The notes under the pieces were generated by a model that saw nothing but the letters and a program-made list of their open reading frames with translations, did not search any database and was not told where the DNA came from. From assembly GCF_018613805.1 (NCBI RefSeq), contig NZ_JAGGPL010000013.1, positions 1 to 64,000 on the forward strand: DNA of 64,000 nt, written 5' to 3'. Source of the stretch: Arthrobacter sp. ISL-48. GTDB lineage: Bacteria; Actinomycetota; Actinomycetes; Actinomycetales; Micrococcaceae. Position 1 is the first letter of the stretch. The number at the start of each line of letters is the position of its first letter. Position numbers and translations under genes: made by a program. This document shows positions 17,808-26,411 of this stretch, one piece after another.

Positions 17808-18227
17808 CTATTTCCCGGTCTCGTCGCCAAGCATTGGCTGGTCTTTTTCACCGGTTAACGGTCTGTGCACGGGGCGGCGAATTTGGCGGCGGGCCGTTGA
17901 CTGAATGTGCGGCACTTCAGCGGTTATCGTCAGCCCTGATACAGCGGATCCATCACAACGGCCGGAGGAACTCAACTGGCTGGTGAAGCACATTGTTCCA
18001 GGACCGTAATGGGTGCTGCCGAAGATACCGAAGGAAAAAGCCCACCAAGTATACAGAGTCCCGTTTTCACAGCCTTTCAAGTGGCTGGCCAATCCGTAAC
18101 CCGTCTCTTCAACCCAGCTGAAGCTATAGCACCACTTGGTGACCTGCCGGGTGCAGGTGTCGAACCATTCCCACGGCCAGCCCCCGGGGCACCAATAACG
18201 CTCTGTAACTACTACTTTCTGCGGCAT
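17808..18227 (-). CDS. 139-aa Cys/Trp-rich protein of unknown function
   Basis: Unrecognised. The first 80 residues are packed with aromatics and cysteines: 8 Trp (12, 17, 19, 21, 32, 38, 61, 62) and Cys at 13, 25, 33, 53, 80 and 91, with motifs RYWCPGGWPWEWF and KWCYSFSW. The last 50 residues are polar and basic (ARRQIRRPVHRP). No signal peptide or membrane helix is apparent. The ATG at 18227 has a perfect AGGAGG five bases upstream. Its stop is 4 bases from the start of the 819-aa methyltransferase, so the two are tightly coupled; it may be a substrate, a chelating partner or a structural subunit of that enzyme. Confidence 0.7.
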   Translation of the reverse strand: MPQKVVVTERYWCPGGWPWEWFDTCTRQVTKWCYSFSWVEETGYGLASHLKGCENGTLYTWWAFSFGIFGSTHYGPGTMCFTSQLSSSGRCDGSAVSGLTITAEVPHIQSTARRQIRRPVHRPLTGEKDQPMLGDETGK

Positions 18228-18299
18228 GACCGCCTCCTGATACTGTGCCTGCCAGAGGGCAGACTGGTAGCCCGGCAACTGCCGAACGACGCGAATAAA

Positions 18300-18527
18300 C
18301 TAAGAGCGGTTCTTCTTACTGAACCGCGGCAGGCGCAATAACCTGTTCAAGAAGGCTGCACGCTGCTCACAGCCACTGCACGGCGGGATTCCAGCCAGGG
18401 TTGTCACATCCTTAACCGCATCGCCCATTCCGATGGTGCCCCCATCGTTTATCCGAAAAAGGGAAATTCGCCGATCCTGCCAATGGCGTGAACGCGCGGG
18501 CCATTCCTGAAATTGATTTCGGACCAT
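18300..18527 (-). CDS. 75-aa small protein with PC-x-GC motif
   Basis: Contains GMGDAVKDVTTLAGIPPCSGCEQR followed by AAFLNRL in pieces: a 'GxGD...GIxPCxGCxxRxxxLN' pattern that I recall from many small bacterial proteins of unknown role. The CxxC could bind metal or be redox active. Start at 18527 is chosen for AAAGGGA at proper spacing; ATGs at 18548 and 18551 lack one. First gene of the apparent three-gene operon with the Cys/Trp-rich protein (72 bases downstream) and the methyltransferase fusion. Confidence 0.6.
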   Translation of the reverse strand: MVRNQFQEWPARSRHWQDRRISLFRINDGGTIGMGDAVKDVTTLAGIPPCSGCEQRAAFLNRLLRLPRFSKKNRS

Positions 18528-18725
18528 AACCAATCCCTTTACGGACATCACGGGCTGTGGATTTTCGCCTTTCCGGCTACCACGGCCTCTGTTTCAATAT
18601 CTTCCTCGCCGTGGCATGGTCCGTCAATGCTTTCTGCTGTCAATTACTAAAGTCGTTGTAGACTCTTATTTCGGCCGCTTTCACAGGACCATAAGACAGC
18701 CCGGCCGATGCCCATGGTCCGCAGA

Positions 18726-19445
18726 TCAGTTCCGGCCAGCGTCTTCCGTGTCAGAGAAAATCGCGAGGTTCGATGACCGCGACTTGATGCCGTCGATGTG
18801 CTCGCTCATGGCAGTTCTGGCACGTTCCGCATCGTTGGCTTGGAAGGCGGCGATGATGGCCTGATGTTCCCGCACGGTGTGTTCACCGCTCATATCGTTG
18901 TGCACCAGGAGCCTGAAGCGCTGGATATGCCCTTCGACGGAATTGTAGGCACGGAGCAGGAACTCGTTGCCGGTACATTCCGCGATGCGGCGGTGGAACA
19001 TCTCGTCCGCTTTCCAGTAGGCCCGGTAGCCGGCAAAGGTGTCGCCGCCGAGCTGGGAGGTATCGAGTTCCGTGTTGAATTGCTCGAGGTCAGCCACGAG
19101 ATCCGGGGACACGTTTTCGCAGGCGATGCGGGCGATGGCCGGTTCCAGCACCTGGCGGGTCACCAGGAGGGCGCCGATATCCGAGGCCGTGGGTGCGGGC
19201 GCCACTTTGTAGCCCCGGAGCGCTTCGCGCCGGATCATCCCCGTGGCCTCAAGCCGGGCCAGCGCCTCCCGCACCGGTGTCGAGGACACGTTGAACTGTT
19301 TGGCGAGTCCGTCGATGTTCAGCGCCGAACCCGTCGGAAGCCCATCGTCCAGCAGCAGGGACAGAATCGCCTCGAAGACGTGGTCCACCAGCATCTGCCG
19401 GTTCCCGATGGCGGGTACTTCTGCCCGACCTGAGGTGGTGTCCAT
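18726..19445 (-). CDS. GntR-family (FCD) repressor
   Basis: 239 residues. Winged helix at about 42-72 (IDGLAKQFNVSSTPVREALA), then the all-helical FCD effector domain (about 90-225) with conserved Asp/His positions that usually bind a metal and a carboxylate. FCD regulators sense organic acids such as lactate, glycolate or galactonate. ATG taken at 19445; an open frame continues to 19574 but lacks similarity. Divergent from the importer/oxidase operon, so it very likely represses it. Confidence 0.9.
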   Translation of the reverse strand: MDTTSGRAEVPAIGNRQMLVDHVFEAILSLLLDDGLPTGSALNIDGLAKQFNVSSTPVREALARLEATGMIRREALRGYKVAPAPTASDIGALLVTRQVLEPAIARIACENVSPDLVADLEQFNTELDTSQLGGDTFAGYRAYWKADEMFHRRIAECTGNEFLLRAYNSVEGHIQRFRLLVHNDMSGEHTVREHQAIIAAFQANDAERARTAMSEHIDGIKSRSSNLAIFSDTEDAGRN

Positions 19446-19508
19446 TTTCGAAGTCCTATGTGAGTTTCTCGTACCAGCTGCCTGGAACATCCTCTTGTGC
19501 GGAATCGT

Positions 19509-19551
19509 GCATGATGTACGATGCATGATGTAGATCACTCTACTACATGAT
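19509..19551. promoter_or_regulatory. probable GntR operator region
   Basis: GCATGATGTA occurs twice as a direct repeat (19509-19518 and 19523-19532), and the second copy forms an imperfect inverted repeat with TACATGAT (19544-19551) across 11 bases. It lies in the gap between the divergent gntR gene and the transport operon, the expected place for the repressor. Confidence 0.55.
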
Positions 19552-19701
19552 CTGGAACACACTGCGTGTTCCATTGGGCACGAATGAGGGCCCCGGGGGA
19601 TGCAGGGCTCTCATTCGGCCGGTGTCAGGGCCGTGCTTGGTATTTCAGGGACTTCCCAACCAGTCCTCGTTTAGCTGTTTACTCTCAACAAAGGTGCTCA
19701 G

Positions 19702-20619
19702 ATGGCGAATCACTTCAGAACGATCTTCATGTCCATTGCCGCGGTTTCACTCGCATCCATTGCCCTTTCAGGATGTTCAAACCCCGAAATGTCCAATGCT
19801 GCGGCGCCGGAATCCTCCAAGGCATCGGGGTCCTCGCAGAAGGTGGAGGTCAACGCGGCCGCAGCGGCTGCCCTCCCCCAGGCTGTCCGGGACAAGGGCA
19901 CGCTCACGGTGACCATGAGCCAGAGTTCTCCGCCGCTGCACTTCATGGCGGACGACGGAACCACCACCATCGGCGTCGACCCGGAAATCGCCGTCGCCCT
20001 CGGGGAGTCTCTCGGCCTGAAGACCACCATCGCCAGCGGCCCGTTCGACGGCATCATTCCAGGCCTGGCCGCCGGCAAGTTCGATCTGGCTGTCTCTCAA
20101 ATGTCGCCGTCGGCCGAGCGGTTGAAAGTCCTCGACTTTGTGGACTACTACCAGTCCGGCAGCGGCATCGGCGTCGCGCCCGGAAACCCCCAGGGCCTGA
20201 CCCTGGATACCCTGTGCGGCAAGCGCGTCGGCGTGCTGAAGGGATCCTTCCAGGATCTCAAACGGCTTCCCGCCCTGTCCGCGGCGTGCACTGCGGCGGG
20301 CAAGGAAGCAATCCAGGCCATGACGTACCCGGACATGCAGGCGCCCAACCTCGCCCTCACGGCCGGCCGCATCGACGCCGTCTACATTGACGGCCCCACC
20401 CTGGGCTACGCCATCAAGCAGGGTGGCAAGATCGAGCTGCTCGGCGAGAAGGACGTCTCCCCCGTCAGCATCGGCTTCAAGAAGGGCGCCGGCCTGGAAA
20501 CAGCGATCAAACTCGGCATGGAGTCCCTCGTCAAGAGCGGCAAGTACGGGGAAATCCTGGACAAGTGGGGCGTAGGCACCGGCGCCATCACGGACTTTGC
20601 CTTCAACAAGGCTCAGTAG
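19702..20619 (+). CDS. ABC importer solute-binding lipoprotein (polar amino acid type, family 3)
   Basis: 305 residues with a lipoprotein signal peptide (IALSGC, Cys25). The mature part has the SBP_bac_3 pattern: RDKGTLTVTMSQSSPPLHF, GVDPEIAVALGESLGL, then FDGIIPGLAAGKFDLAVSQMS and two later lobe segments. It would capture a small polar solute outside the membrane. AAAGGTG precedes the ATG. First gene of the operon; the neighbouring hydroxyacid oxidase suggests the ligand is a 2-hydroxy acid or a related compound rather than an ordinary amino acid. Confidence 0.9.
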   Translation: MANHFRTIFMSIAAVSLASIALSGCSNPEMSNAAAPESSKASGSSQKVEVNAAAAAALPQAVRDKGTLTVTMSQSSPPLHFMADDGTTTIGVDPEIAVALGESLGLKTTIASGPFDGIIPGLAAGKFDLAVSQMSPSAERLKVLDFVDYYQSGSGIGVAPGNPQGLTLDTLCGKRVGVLKGSFQDLKRLPALSAACTAAGKEAIQAMTYPDMQAPNLALTAGRIDAVYIDGPTLGYAIKQGGKIELLGEKDVSPVSIGFKKGAGLETAIKLGMESLVKSGKYGEILDKWGVGTGAITDFAFNKAQ

Positions 20620-20625
20620 GCCGGC

Positions 20626-21588
20626 ATGACTGATACTGCGAGCGCCTTAGGCGCCGAATCGGTTTCCGACGACGGCATAGACCGCGCGCTGCTTCGCGGA
20701 CGGCCGCGCCAGCACCACGGACTGTTGTGGCTCACCGCGGGAATCGTCCTGTTTGCCACGTTCCTGATCGGCTATTCGCTGGTGACCAACCCCCGGTTCG
20801 AGTGGGGTGTGGTCTTCGGCTGGTTCAGCTCCGAGCGCCTGTTCACCGGGCTCCTCCGCACCCTCTCCCTGACGGCGATATCCATGGTGGTCGGGATCGT
20901 CGTCGGGGTCCTTCTGGCACTGGGCAGGCTCGCCCCCAACTTCATCATTGCGGCGGTGGCGGCCTTCCTTGTCTGGATCTTCCGTGGAGTGCCGGTCTTT
21001 GTCCAGCTCCTCTTCTGGGGCTTCATCGCGGCCATCTACCCCCGGATCGCCGTCGGAATACCGTTTGGGCCGGAATTCTTTTCCGTGGACGCCAACGTCC
21101 TCATCACCCCGTTCCTCGCGGCGATCCTGGGCCTTGGCCTCAATGAGGGCGCCTACATGTCCGAAATTGTCCGCGCCGGGCTCCTGAGTGTGAACCGCGG
21201 ACAGACGGAGGCGGCGAAGGCCCTTGGCATGCGGCGGTTCACCATCCTCTGGCGGATTGTTCTTCCGCAGGCGATGAAGATCATCATTCCTCCCACCGGG
21301 AACCAGACGATCTCCATGCTCAAGACCACCTCGCTGGTCAGTGTGCTCGCCTTCCCGGAGCTGCTGTACTCCGCGCAGCTTGTGTACAGCGCGAACTTCA
21401 AGACCATCCCGCTCCTGATCGCGGCGAGTCTCTGGTACCTGCTGGTCACCAGTGTCCTGAGCCTGGGGCAGTTCTACATTGAACGGCATTACAACAGGGG
21501 TTCAGGGAAGCCGCTCAAGGTACGCAGCTTCCCCCGCTTCTCCACGTCATTGCGCCCCCGGGCCGCGAAGCGGGAGGTTCAACCGTGA
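20626..21588 (+). CDS. ABC importer permease (PAAT type)
   Basis: 320 residues, cytoplasmic N-terminus then about five membrane helices and the EAA loop near [16 protein letters not shown], which contacts the ATPase. Six bases follow the lipoprotein gene. One permease only, so the channel is probably a homodimer. The N-terminal 30 residues (GRPRQHHG) and C-terminal basic tail are longer than in typical HisM-like proteins. Confidence 0.92.
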   Translation: MTDTASALGAESVSDDGIDRALLRGRPRQHHGLLWLTAGIVLFATFLIGYSLVTNPRFEWGVVFGWFSSERLFTGLLRTLSLTAISMVVGIVVGVLLALGRLAPNFIIAAVAAFLVWIFRGVPVFVQLLFWGFIAAIYPRIAVGIPFGPEFFSVDANVLITPFLAAILGLGLNEGAYMSEIVRAGLLSVNRGQTEAAKALGMRRFTILWRIVLPQAMKIIIPPTGNQTISMLKTTSLVSVLAFPELLYSAQLVYSANFKTIPLLIAASLWYLLVTSVLSLGQFYIERHYNRGSGKPLKVRSFPRFSTSLRPRAAKREVQP

Positions 21589-22349
21589 ATGAAGTAGTGG
21601 TGGAGGCACGGGGCGTTGAGAAGAACTTCGGCGACCTCAACGTGCTCAAGGGAATCGACCTGACCATCCGCAAAGGCGACGTCACCTGCATCATCGGTCC
21701 TTCCGGATCCGGCAAATCAACATTCCTTCGCTGCATCAACCAACTGGAAACGCTCGACGGCGGCTACATCATCGTTGAGGGACAGCCGGTGGGCGTGAAG
21801 ATCAGGAAGGGCCACGTCGAGGCGCTGTCCAATGCCGAGGCCGCGCGGTCCCGGGAGAACATCGGCATGGTCTTTCAGAGCTTCAATCTCTTTCCCCACA
21901 TGACGGTGCTGGAGAATATCTGCGAGGCACCGATCCGGGTAAAGAAGGAAAACCGTGCAGTCGTCCGGGAACGCGCGTTTGCCCTCCTGGAACGGGTGGG
22001 CCTCTCCAGCAAGGCCGACGTCTATCCGGCAGCCCTGTCCGGTGGCCAGCAGCAGCGGGTAGCCATCGCCCGCGCTCTGGCTATGGAACCCCGGCTGATG
22101 CTCTTTGACGAGCCGACGTCGGCACTGGACCCGGAGCTGGTGGGTGAGGTGCTGGACGTCATGCGCGGACTGGCCGACGCCGGGATGACGATGATCGTGG
22201 TCACCCACGAAATCGGCTTCGCCCGTGAAGTCAGCGACCATCTGATCTTCATGGATGACGGCTGCGTCGTGGAGCAGGGCGACCCGCGGACCGTCCTCCG
22301 TTCACCCCAGCACGAGCGGACCAAGCAATTCTTGGCGAAAGTACTTTAG
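21585..22349 (+). CDS. ABC importer ATPase (PAAT type)
   Basis: 254 residues with Walker [11 protein letters not shown]-loop in [16 protein letters not shown], signature LSGGQQQR, Walker [16 protein letters not shown] and the His switch ([12 protein letters not shown]). Powers the permease encoded just upstream; GTG start overlaps the permease stop by 4 bases. Confidence 0.96.
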   Translation: MNEVVVEARGVEKNFGDLNVLKGIDLTIRKGDVTCIIGPSGSGKSTFLRCINQLETLDGGYIIVEGQPVGVKIRKGHVEALSNAEAARSRENIGMVFQSFNLFPHMTVLENICEAPIRVKKENRAVVRERAFALLERVGLSSKADVYPAALSGGQQQRVAIARALAMEPRLMLFDEPTSALDPELVGEVLDVMRGLADAGMTMIVVTHEIGFAREVSDHLIFMDDGCVVEQGDPRTVLRSPQHERTKQFLAKVL

Positions 22350-22379
22350 ACCTTCATCTTCCACACTGGAGCAGAACCC

Positions 22380-23558
22380 ATGAGAAAAAAATGGATTGTC
22401 AGCCTGGACGACTACCGCCTGGCATCACGCAAGCACCTTCCCAAGATGATCTCCGACTACCTTGAGGGTGGTGCCCTGGACGAAACCACCATGCGCGCCA
22501 ACGAGGACCGGCTCAACGCCCTGATGCTGCGCCAGCGTTCCCTCGTGGACGTATCGGACGTGGACACCTCCACTACCGTGCTTGGACACTCCCTGGCGCT
22601 GCCGCTGATGGTGGCGCCGATGGGCATGCTGACCATCTTCCACCCCGGCTCGGATCCTGCCGTTGCCCGCGCCGCCGTCGGGGCGGGGTCCATCTTCATC
22701 CACAGTGCCTGGGCCGGCTGTTCGCTCGAAGAGGTGGCCAGGGTGGCGCCCAACAACCTCTGGGCACAGATCGCCTTCTGGAAAGACCCGGCGGAAACCG
22801 CCAGCTACGTGAAGCGCGCGCGGGCCGTCGGGGTGGAGACGCTGGTGGTTGCGGGCGACGTCGGCTCCTCGAGCAAGCGGGAACGCGACCTTCACCACGG
22901 GCTGTCCATGCCGCCCCGGCCTCCTGTGCTGGACTACTTCAACGCGGCAACGCGCCCCGGCTGGCTGTGGGGCTGGCTCACCGGCCGGAAGATGACGTAC
23001 GGGAACTATGAGATTGACGGCCGCCCGCTCAGGATGAACGAAATGAACAGCTGGATGGCGTCCAACAAGAACCCTGGAGCCACCTGGGACCAGTTCGCCA
23101 AGCTTCGCTCCGAGTGGTCCGGAAACCTGGTGATCAAGGGAATCATGGACGCCGAGGACGCAGCCCGCGCCGTCGACGAGGGGGCCGACGGGATCTTCGT
23201 GTCCAACCACGGCGGCCGGCAGTTCGATTCCCAGCCCGCGACCATCGACGTCCTGCCCTCCATCGTGGAAGCCGTGGGCGGACGGGCGGAGGTCTACCTC
23301 GACGGCGGCATCCGGCGGGGCCACGACGTCGCCAAGGCGGTAGCCCTGGGCGCGCGGGCAGCACTTGCCGGACGCCCTTTCGCGTACGCCCTCGCCACCG
23401 GCGGCGAACCAGCAGTGGATCACGCTTTCGCCATCCTTCAGGAGGAGCTCAAGGGGGCCATGGGGTTTGTGGGGAAGACGTCAGTGGCAGCCCTGGATAC
23501 CACGATCTTCGCGAACAACAACCACGCCTACGCACGCGAAGGCGTCCTCGTGGAATAA
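22380..23558 (+). CDS. FMN-dependent alpha-hydroxyacid oxidase/dehydrogenase
   Basis: 392 residues, the full length of the LldD/glycolate-oxidase family. Oxidises an L-2-hydroxy acid to the 2-oxo acid with FMN. Catalytic set present: Asp160, Lys253 (VIKGIMDAEDA), His277 and Arg280 in SNHGGRQ, and FMN-phosphate loop DGGIRRGHDV. The usual TxDxPxxG loop before RERD is replaced by AGDVGSSSKRERD, so this is a divergent subgroup whose substrate is unlikely to be plain lactate. 30 bases after the ATPase gene, in the same operon. Confidence 0.9.
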   Translation: MRKKWIVSLDDYRLASRKHLPKMISDYLEGGALDETTMRANEDRLNALMLRQRSLVDVSDVDTSTTVLGHSLALPLMVAPMGMLTIFHPGSDPAVARAAVGAGSIFIHSAWAGCSLEEVARVAPNNLWAQIAFWKDPAETASYVKRARAVGVETLVVAGDVGSSSKRERDLHHGLSMPPRPPVLDYFNAATRPGWLWGWLTGRKMTYGNYEIDGRPLRMNEMNSWMASNKNPGATWDQFAKLRSEWSGNLVIKGIMDAEDAARAVDEGADGIFVSNHGGRQFDSQPATIDVLPSIVEAVGGRAEVYLDGGIRRGHDVAKAVALGARAALAGRPFAYALATGGEPAVDHAFAILQEELKGAMGFVGKTSVAALDTTIFANNNHAYAREGVLVE

Positions 23559-23616
23559 CTGGTGCGAGGAGCTCAGGGGTGAGGCTGCCGCTGCAGCGGC
23601 CACAGGATCGATTGGA

Positions 23617-23636
23617 GGGTTTAGTTCGCAAAACCC
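23617..23636 (+). terminator. possible short terminator of the importer/oxidase operon
   Basis: GGGTTT (23617-23622) and AAACCC (23631-23636) pair around 8 bases, 58 bases after the oxidase stop. Short stem and no T-run, so weak. Confidence 0.3.
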
Positions 23637-23708
23637 TTGGGCGTTTCATCGCGACCCTTTGTGGAGACGCCCAGCAGGACGACACCCGAGGCTGGCCTTT
23701 GCGTCGAT

Positions 23709-23880
23709 TTAGAGCCCCGTTTGGCTTACTCCAAACTCAGCCTGCGCAGGCGTGAATCCGTCGAAGATCAACTGGTTCTTCAAACCTTCATGCGCGAACG
23801 AGGTGATCTTCAGGTAGCTTGCTGCGTTCTTGACTGCCTGCTCGATCCAGTCCTCTTTTGCTCCCCCAGCATCTTGTGTA
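23709..23880 (-). pseudogene. Ltp-domain lipoprotein fragment
   Basis: The C-terminal 50 residues of this minus-strand frame (DWIEQAVKNAASYL, then SFAHEGLKNQLIFDGF and TPAQAEFGV) match the short Ltp repeat of host-surface lipoproteins, which in the phage TP-J34 protein blocks DNA injection. Only one repeat is left; the upstream part of the frame has no signal peptide and reads as random sequence. I judge it a decayed end of a larger gene. Confidence 0.6.
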
Positions 23881-24074
23881 GCTAAGACCAAGTGCCTGCC
23901 TGGAAGTGCGCAGTGAAACGACGAGTCAAAGGCGGAGTTCCCCTGTCCCCGTCCTCGGGACAGGGAAAGCCCCGGTTCAGGGCAATTCCGATGAACAGTT
24001 TGATCTGTTCTTCCCATGAACACAGACGTAGTCTGAATTCACTGTCCGGAGCCACATGAGCTGAGGGGAACATC

Positions 24075-24284
24075 ATGACCATTCCGCCGCAACGCGAGCC
24101 CGCGCCGTTCCCGCCAGATCCTGTTCCTGCTCCGGGATCCCCTGATCCGACCTCACCCCCGGACCCGGGCCCGGTTCCTGACCCTAATCCAGGTTCTCCT
24201 GACCCAACGTCCCCCGTGCCACCTGGCCCGGGGCCCATTCCGGAGCCAGGACCGCCAACCCAGGACCCCACGCACAGATCTTGA
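24075..24284 (+). CDS. small proline-rich protein
   Basis: 69 residues, more than a third proline, with repeated PDPTSP and PGPGP motifs. The ATG has GAGGGG seven bases upstream, which supports translation. No signal peptide. Could be a linker-like or disordered protein; the repetitive composition makes homology uninformative. Confidence 0.4.
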   Translation: MTIPPQREPAPFPPDPVPAPGSPDPTSPPDPGPVPDPNPGSPDPTSPVPPGPGPIPEPGPPTQDPTHRS

Positions 24285-24357
24285 ATCCGAAACGGGACCT
24301 TGCCTACCTCATGGCAGTATCCCGTTCCCGGCCGGGCCGTACAGGAAGGCATCATCA

Positions 24358-24573
24358 ATGGAGATGAACATCCGGGATCACTGGGAGCAGATCAGTCCCG
24401 CCACCCAGCAATGGCTTATCGACAACCCCGGATGTCTGATCCTGCCGCGCACCGTCACGGAAACGATCCTCCAAGAGACCGGCCAAAGCGCTGACTGTGA
24501 CCAACACGGCCAAGCCATACTCACCCCTGAGGACCTCGGCTTTATCCGCGGCAAAGGCTACATCGGGGCATGA
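24358..24573 (+). CDS. 71-aa hypothetical protein
   Basis: Reads as a compact soluble protein (NIRDHWEQISPATQQWLIDNP ... LTPEDLGFIRGKGY). GGAAGG lies upstream at proper spacing. I know no family. Between a proline-rich peptide and a glycosyltransferase, all on the + strand. Confidence 0.5.
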   Translation: MEMNIRDHWEQISPATQQWLIDNPGCLILPRTVTETILQETGQSADCDQHGQAILTPEDLGFIRGKGYIGA

Positions 24574-24676
24574 TCAACTCCCAAGGCCAGCAGGCTTTTC
24601 CTGAGCTCCGTCCGCTCCCTGACCTGGGCAGCGGCACGGCAAGAAACCCCGCGTGCTGGTGGACAGGAGAGCTGGG

Positions 24677-25774
24677 ATGCGAATAGGCCTGATCGCTCCG
24701 CCCTGGATACCCGTGCCTCCGCCGGCCTACGGCGGCATTGAGGCGATAGTTGATGTGCTGGCTCGGGGTCTGACCGCCGCGGGACACGAGGTCCTGCTGG
24801 CCGCCGCGGCAGGCAGCACCTGCCCAGTCCCACAGGTCCCCGGGGCACCCGCCGGGGACCTGACAAGAGTTGGGGCGGGCTCTGACGAACTCCGACATGT
24901 TGTGTCGGCCTACGAAGCGATGGACGGCGTCGACCTGGTCCACGATCACACCCTCGCCGGACCGCTGTACCGGCACCGGCCGAACCAGACAGCCATCATC
25001 GCCACAGCGCACGGGCCTCTCATCGGAGGTCTGGGCGGAATTTACCAGGCGATTACCCTCGAAGCGTCTCTCATCGCCATCTCACATCACCAAGCCAACG
25101 CCGCACCCGAAATCAAGATCAGCCGCATCATCCACCACAGCATCGACGCCGCCGAGGTTCCCCTCGGGCGTGGCGAGGGCGGCTACGCCTGCTTCTTGGG
25201 CCGGATGAACCCGGACAAGGGCCTCCTCCAAGCCATCGGAACCGCACGAGTGGCCGGGATGCCGCTGCGGATTGCGGCGAAGATGAACAGCCGAGACGAG
25301 CACGAGTATTTCTGCGCCGTTATCGCCCCGTTGCTCGGGCCCGACGTGGAGTATCTGGGCGAGCTGAACACCAGAGACAAATACGCGCTCCTCGGCGACG
25401 CCGTTGCGCTGCTGAATCCTATTCAATGGCCTGAACCCTTCGGCATGGTCATGATCGAGTCCCTCGCTGCGGGAACCCCCGTCATCGCCACCCGCCGGGG
25501 CTCCGCCCCGGAAATCATCGACGACGGTACAACAGGCTTCCTGCGCGCCGGAATCCGTGAACTGGCCGACGCCCTGGGCGAAGCCAAAACACTGGACCGG
25601 CGGAACTGCCGGAACGCGGCCGAAACACGCTTCAGCACCACGCGAATGACCTTCGAACACCTTCAGCTCTACGAGGATGCCCTCACCAGGGGCCCCATTC
25701 GGACACGGCCCACACCAGACCACCACTGGACGCCTACCGCTCCGCTGCGTCCCACACCAAGCTCCGTCACATGA
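24677..25774 (+). CDS. GT-B glycosyltransferase, family 4
   Basis: 365 residues. Starts MRIGLIAPPWIPVPPPAYGG, the acceptor-side Rossmann with glycine loop, has VDLVHDHT, GRMNPDKG and the retaining GT4 E-x7-E motif in EPFGMVMIESLAAGTPV. Transfers a sugar from a nucleotide donor; donor and acceptor unknown. ATG at 24677 has AGGAGAG before it; an in-frame GTG-like extension to 24653 is less likely. Close relatives are often orphan enzymes like this one. Confidence 0.9.
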   Translation: MRIGLIAPPWIPVPPPAYGGIEAIVDVLARGLTAAGHEVLLAAAAGSTCPVPQVPGAPAGDLTRVGAGSDELRHVVSAYEAMDGVDLVHDHTLAGPLYRHRPNQTAIIATAHGPLIGGLGGIYQAITLEASLIAISHHQANAAPEIKISRIIHHSIDAAEVPLGRGEGGYACFLGRMNPDKGLLQAIGTARVAGMPLRIAAKMNSRDEHEYFCAVIAPLLGPDVEYLGELNTRDKYALLGDAVALLNPIQWPEPFGMVMIESLAAGTPVIATRRGSAPEIIDDGTTGFLRAGIRELADALGEAKTLDRRNCRNAAETRFSTTRMTFEHLQLYEDALTRGPIRTRPTPDHHWTPTAPLRPTPSSVT

Positions 25775-25794
25775 AGCACAAGGAGTGGGCGAAA

Positions 25795-26088
25795 ATGTTT
25801 GAGCGATTTACGGACCGTGCCCGTCGTGCAGTTGTGCTTGCCCAAGAAGAGGCGCGACTGCTCAACCACAATTACATCGGAACGAGCACATCCTCCTAGG
25901 GCTGATTCATGAGGGTGAGGGCATTACCGCGAAAGCTCTGGAGTCCCTAGGCATCTCACTCGACGGCGTCCGCGAGCAGGTGCCGGGAGATCATCGGCCA
26001 CGGCCAGCAAGCCTATCCCGGCCACATCCCCTTCACGTCCCGCGCCAAGAAGATCCTTGAGCTCGCACTCGGTGAAGCCTTGTCCCAT
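25795..26088 (+). pseudogene. clpC: frameshifted clpC N-terminal fragment
   Basis: Starts MFERFTDRARRAVVLAQEEA, the universal ClpC/Clp_N beginning, with its own AAGGAG. After NHNYIGT one base is missing, closing the frame at 25899; homology goes on in another frame (HILLGLIHEGEGITAKALESLG), shifts again by an extra base after VREQV, and ends at RAKKILELALGEALSH. Only about 95 of the more than 800 residues are represented. Since Clp genes are essential or near it, this must be a decayed extra copy of the N-domain. Confidence 0.85.
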
Positions 26089-26204
26089 GCAGGCGGCCCG
26101 GGTAAGGTGCGGCGGATCGTCTTCCGGGCGCCTAGGACAGCGAACCTGTCCCGCCGGAGTGCGGCGGGCCATCCAGACGCCACAGCTCGTTTCGCGATGT
26201 GCGA

Positions 26205-26411
26205 TTACCCGAGGCTCTCGAACACCATCGTTGCCTGGAGGCGGTCGCCGCCACCGATTCCCTTGCTCCCGCTGTTCGCGGTTGTTATGGTGTGGAGTCG
26301 GTAGCCCTTCGCGGCCTGATCGTTGATGGCCTTCTCCAGGGATGTCAGGTTGCCCGAACCGGTTCCCAACAGTTTCTCTTTGAGGATCACCTGCACGACG
26401 ACATACTGCAT
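26205..26411 (-). CDS. DUF4177 protein
   Basis: 68 residues with the DUF4177 shape: MQYVVVQVILKE, then LEKAINDQAAKGYRLHTITT, and a final beta strand. Small alpha/beta fold of unknown role. AAGGAAG stands before the ATG. Intact, between the clpC fragment and an empty region. Confidence 0.75.
   Translation of the reverse strand: MQYVVVQVILKEKLLGTGSGNLTSLEKAINDQAAKGYRLHTITTANSGSKGIGGGDRLQATMVFESLG

Noticed and set aside
20647..21489. 280-aa minus-strand open frame and 332-aa one at 22425-23423
   Set aside because: Antisense to the importer permease and the hydroxyacid oxidase; both sense genes are unmistakable.
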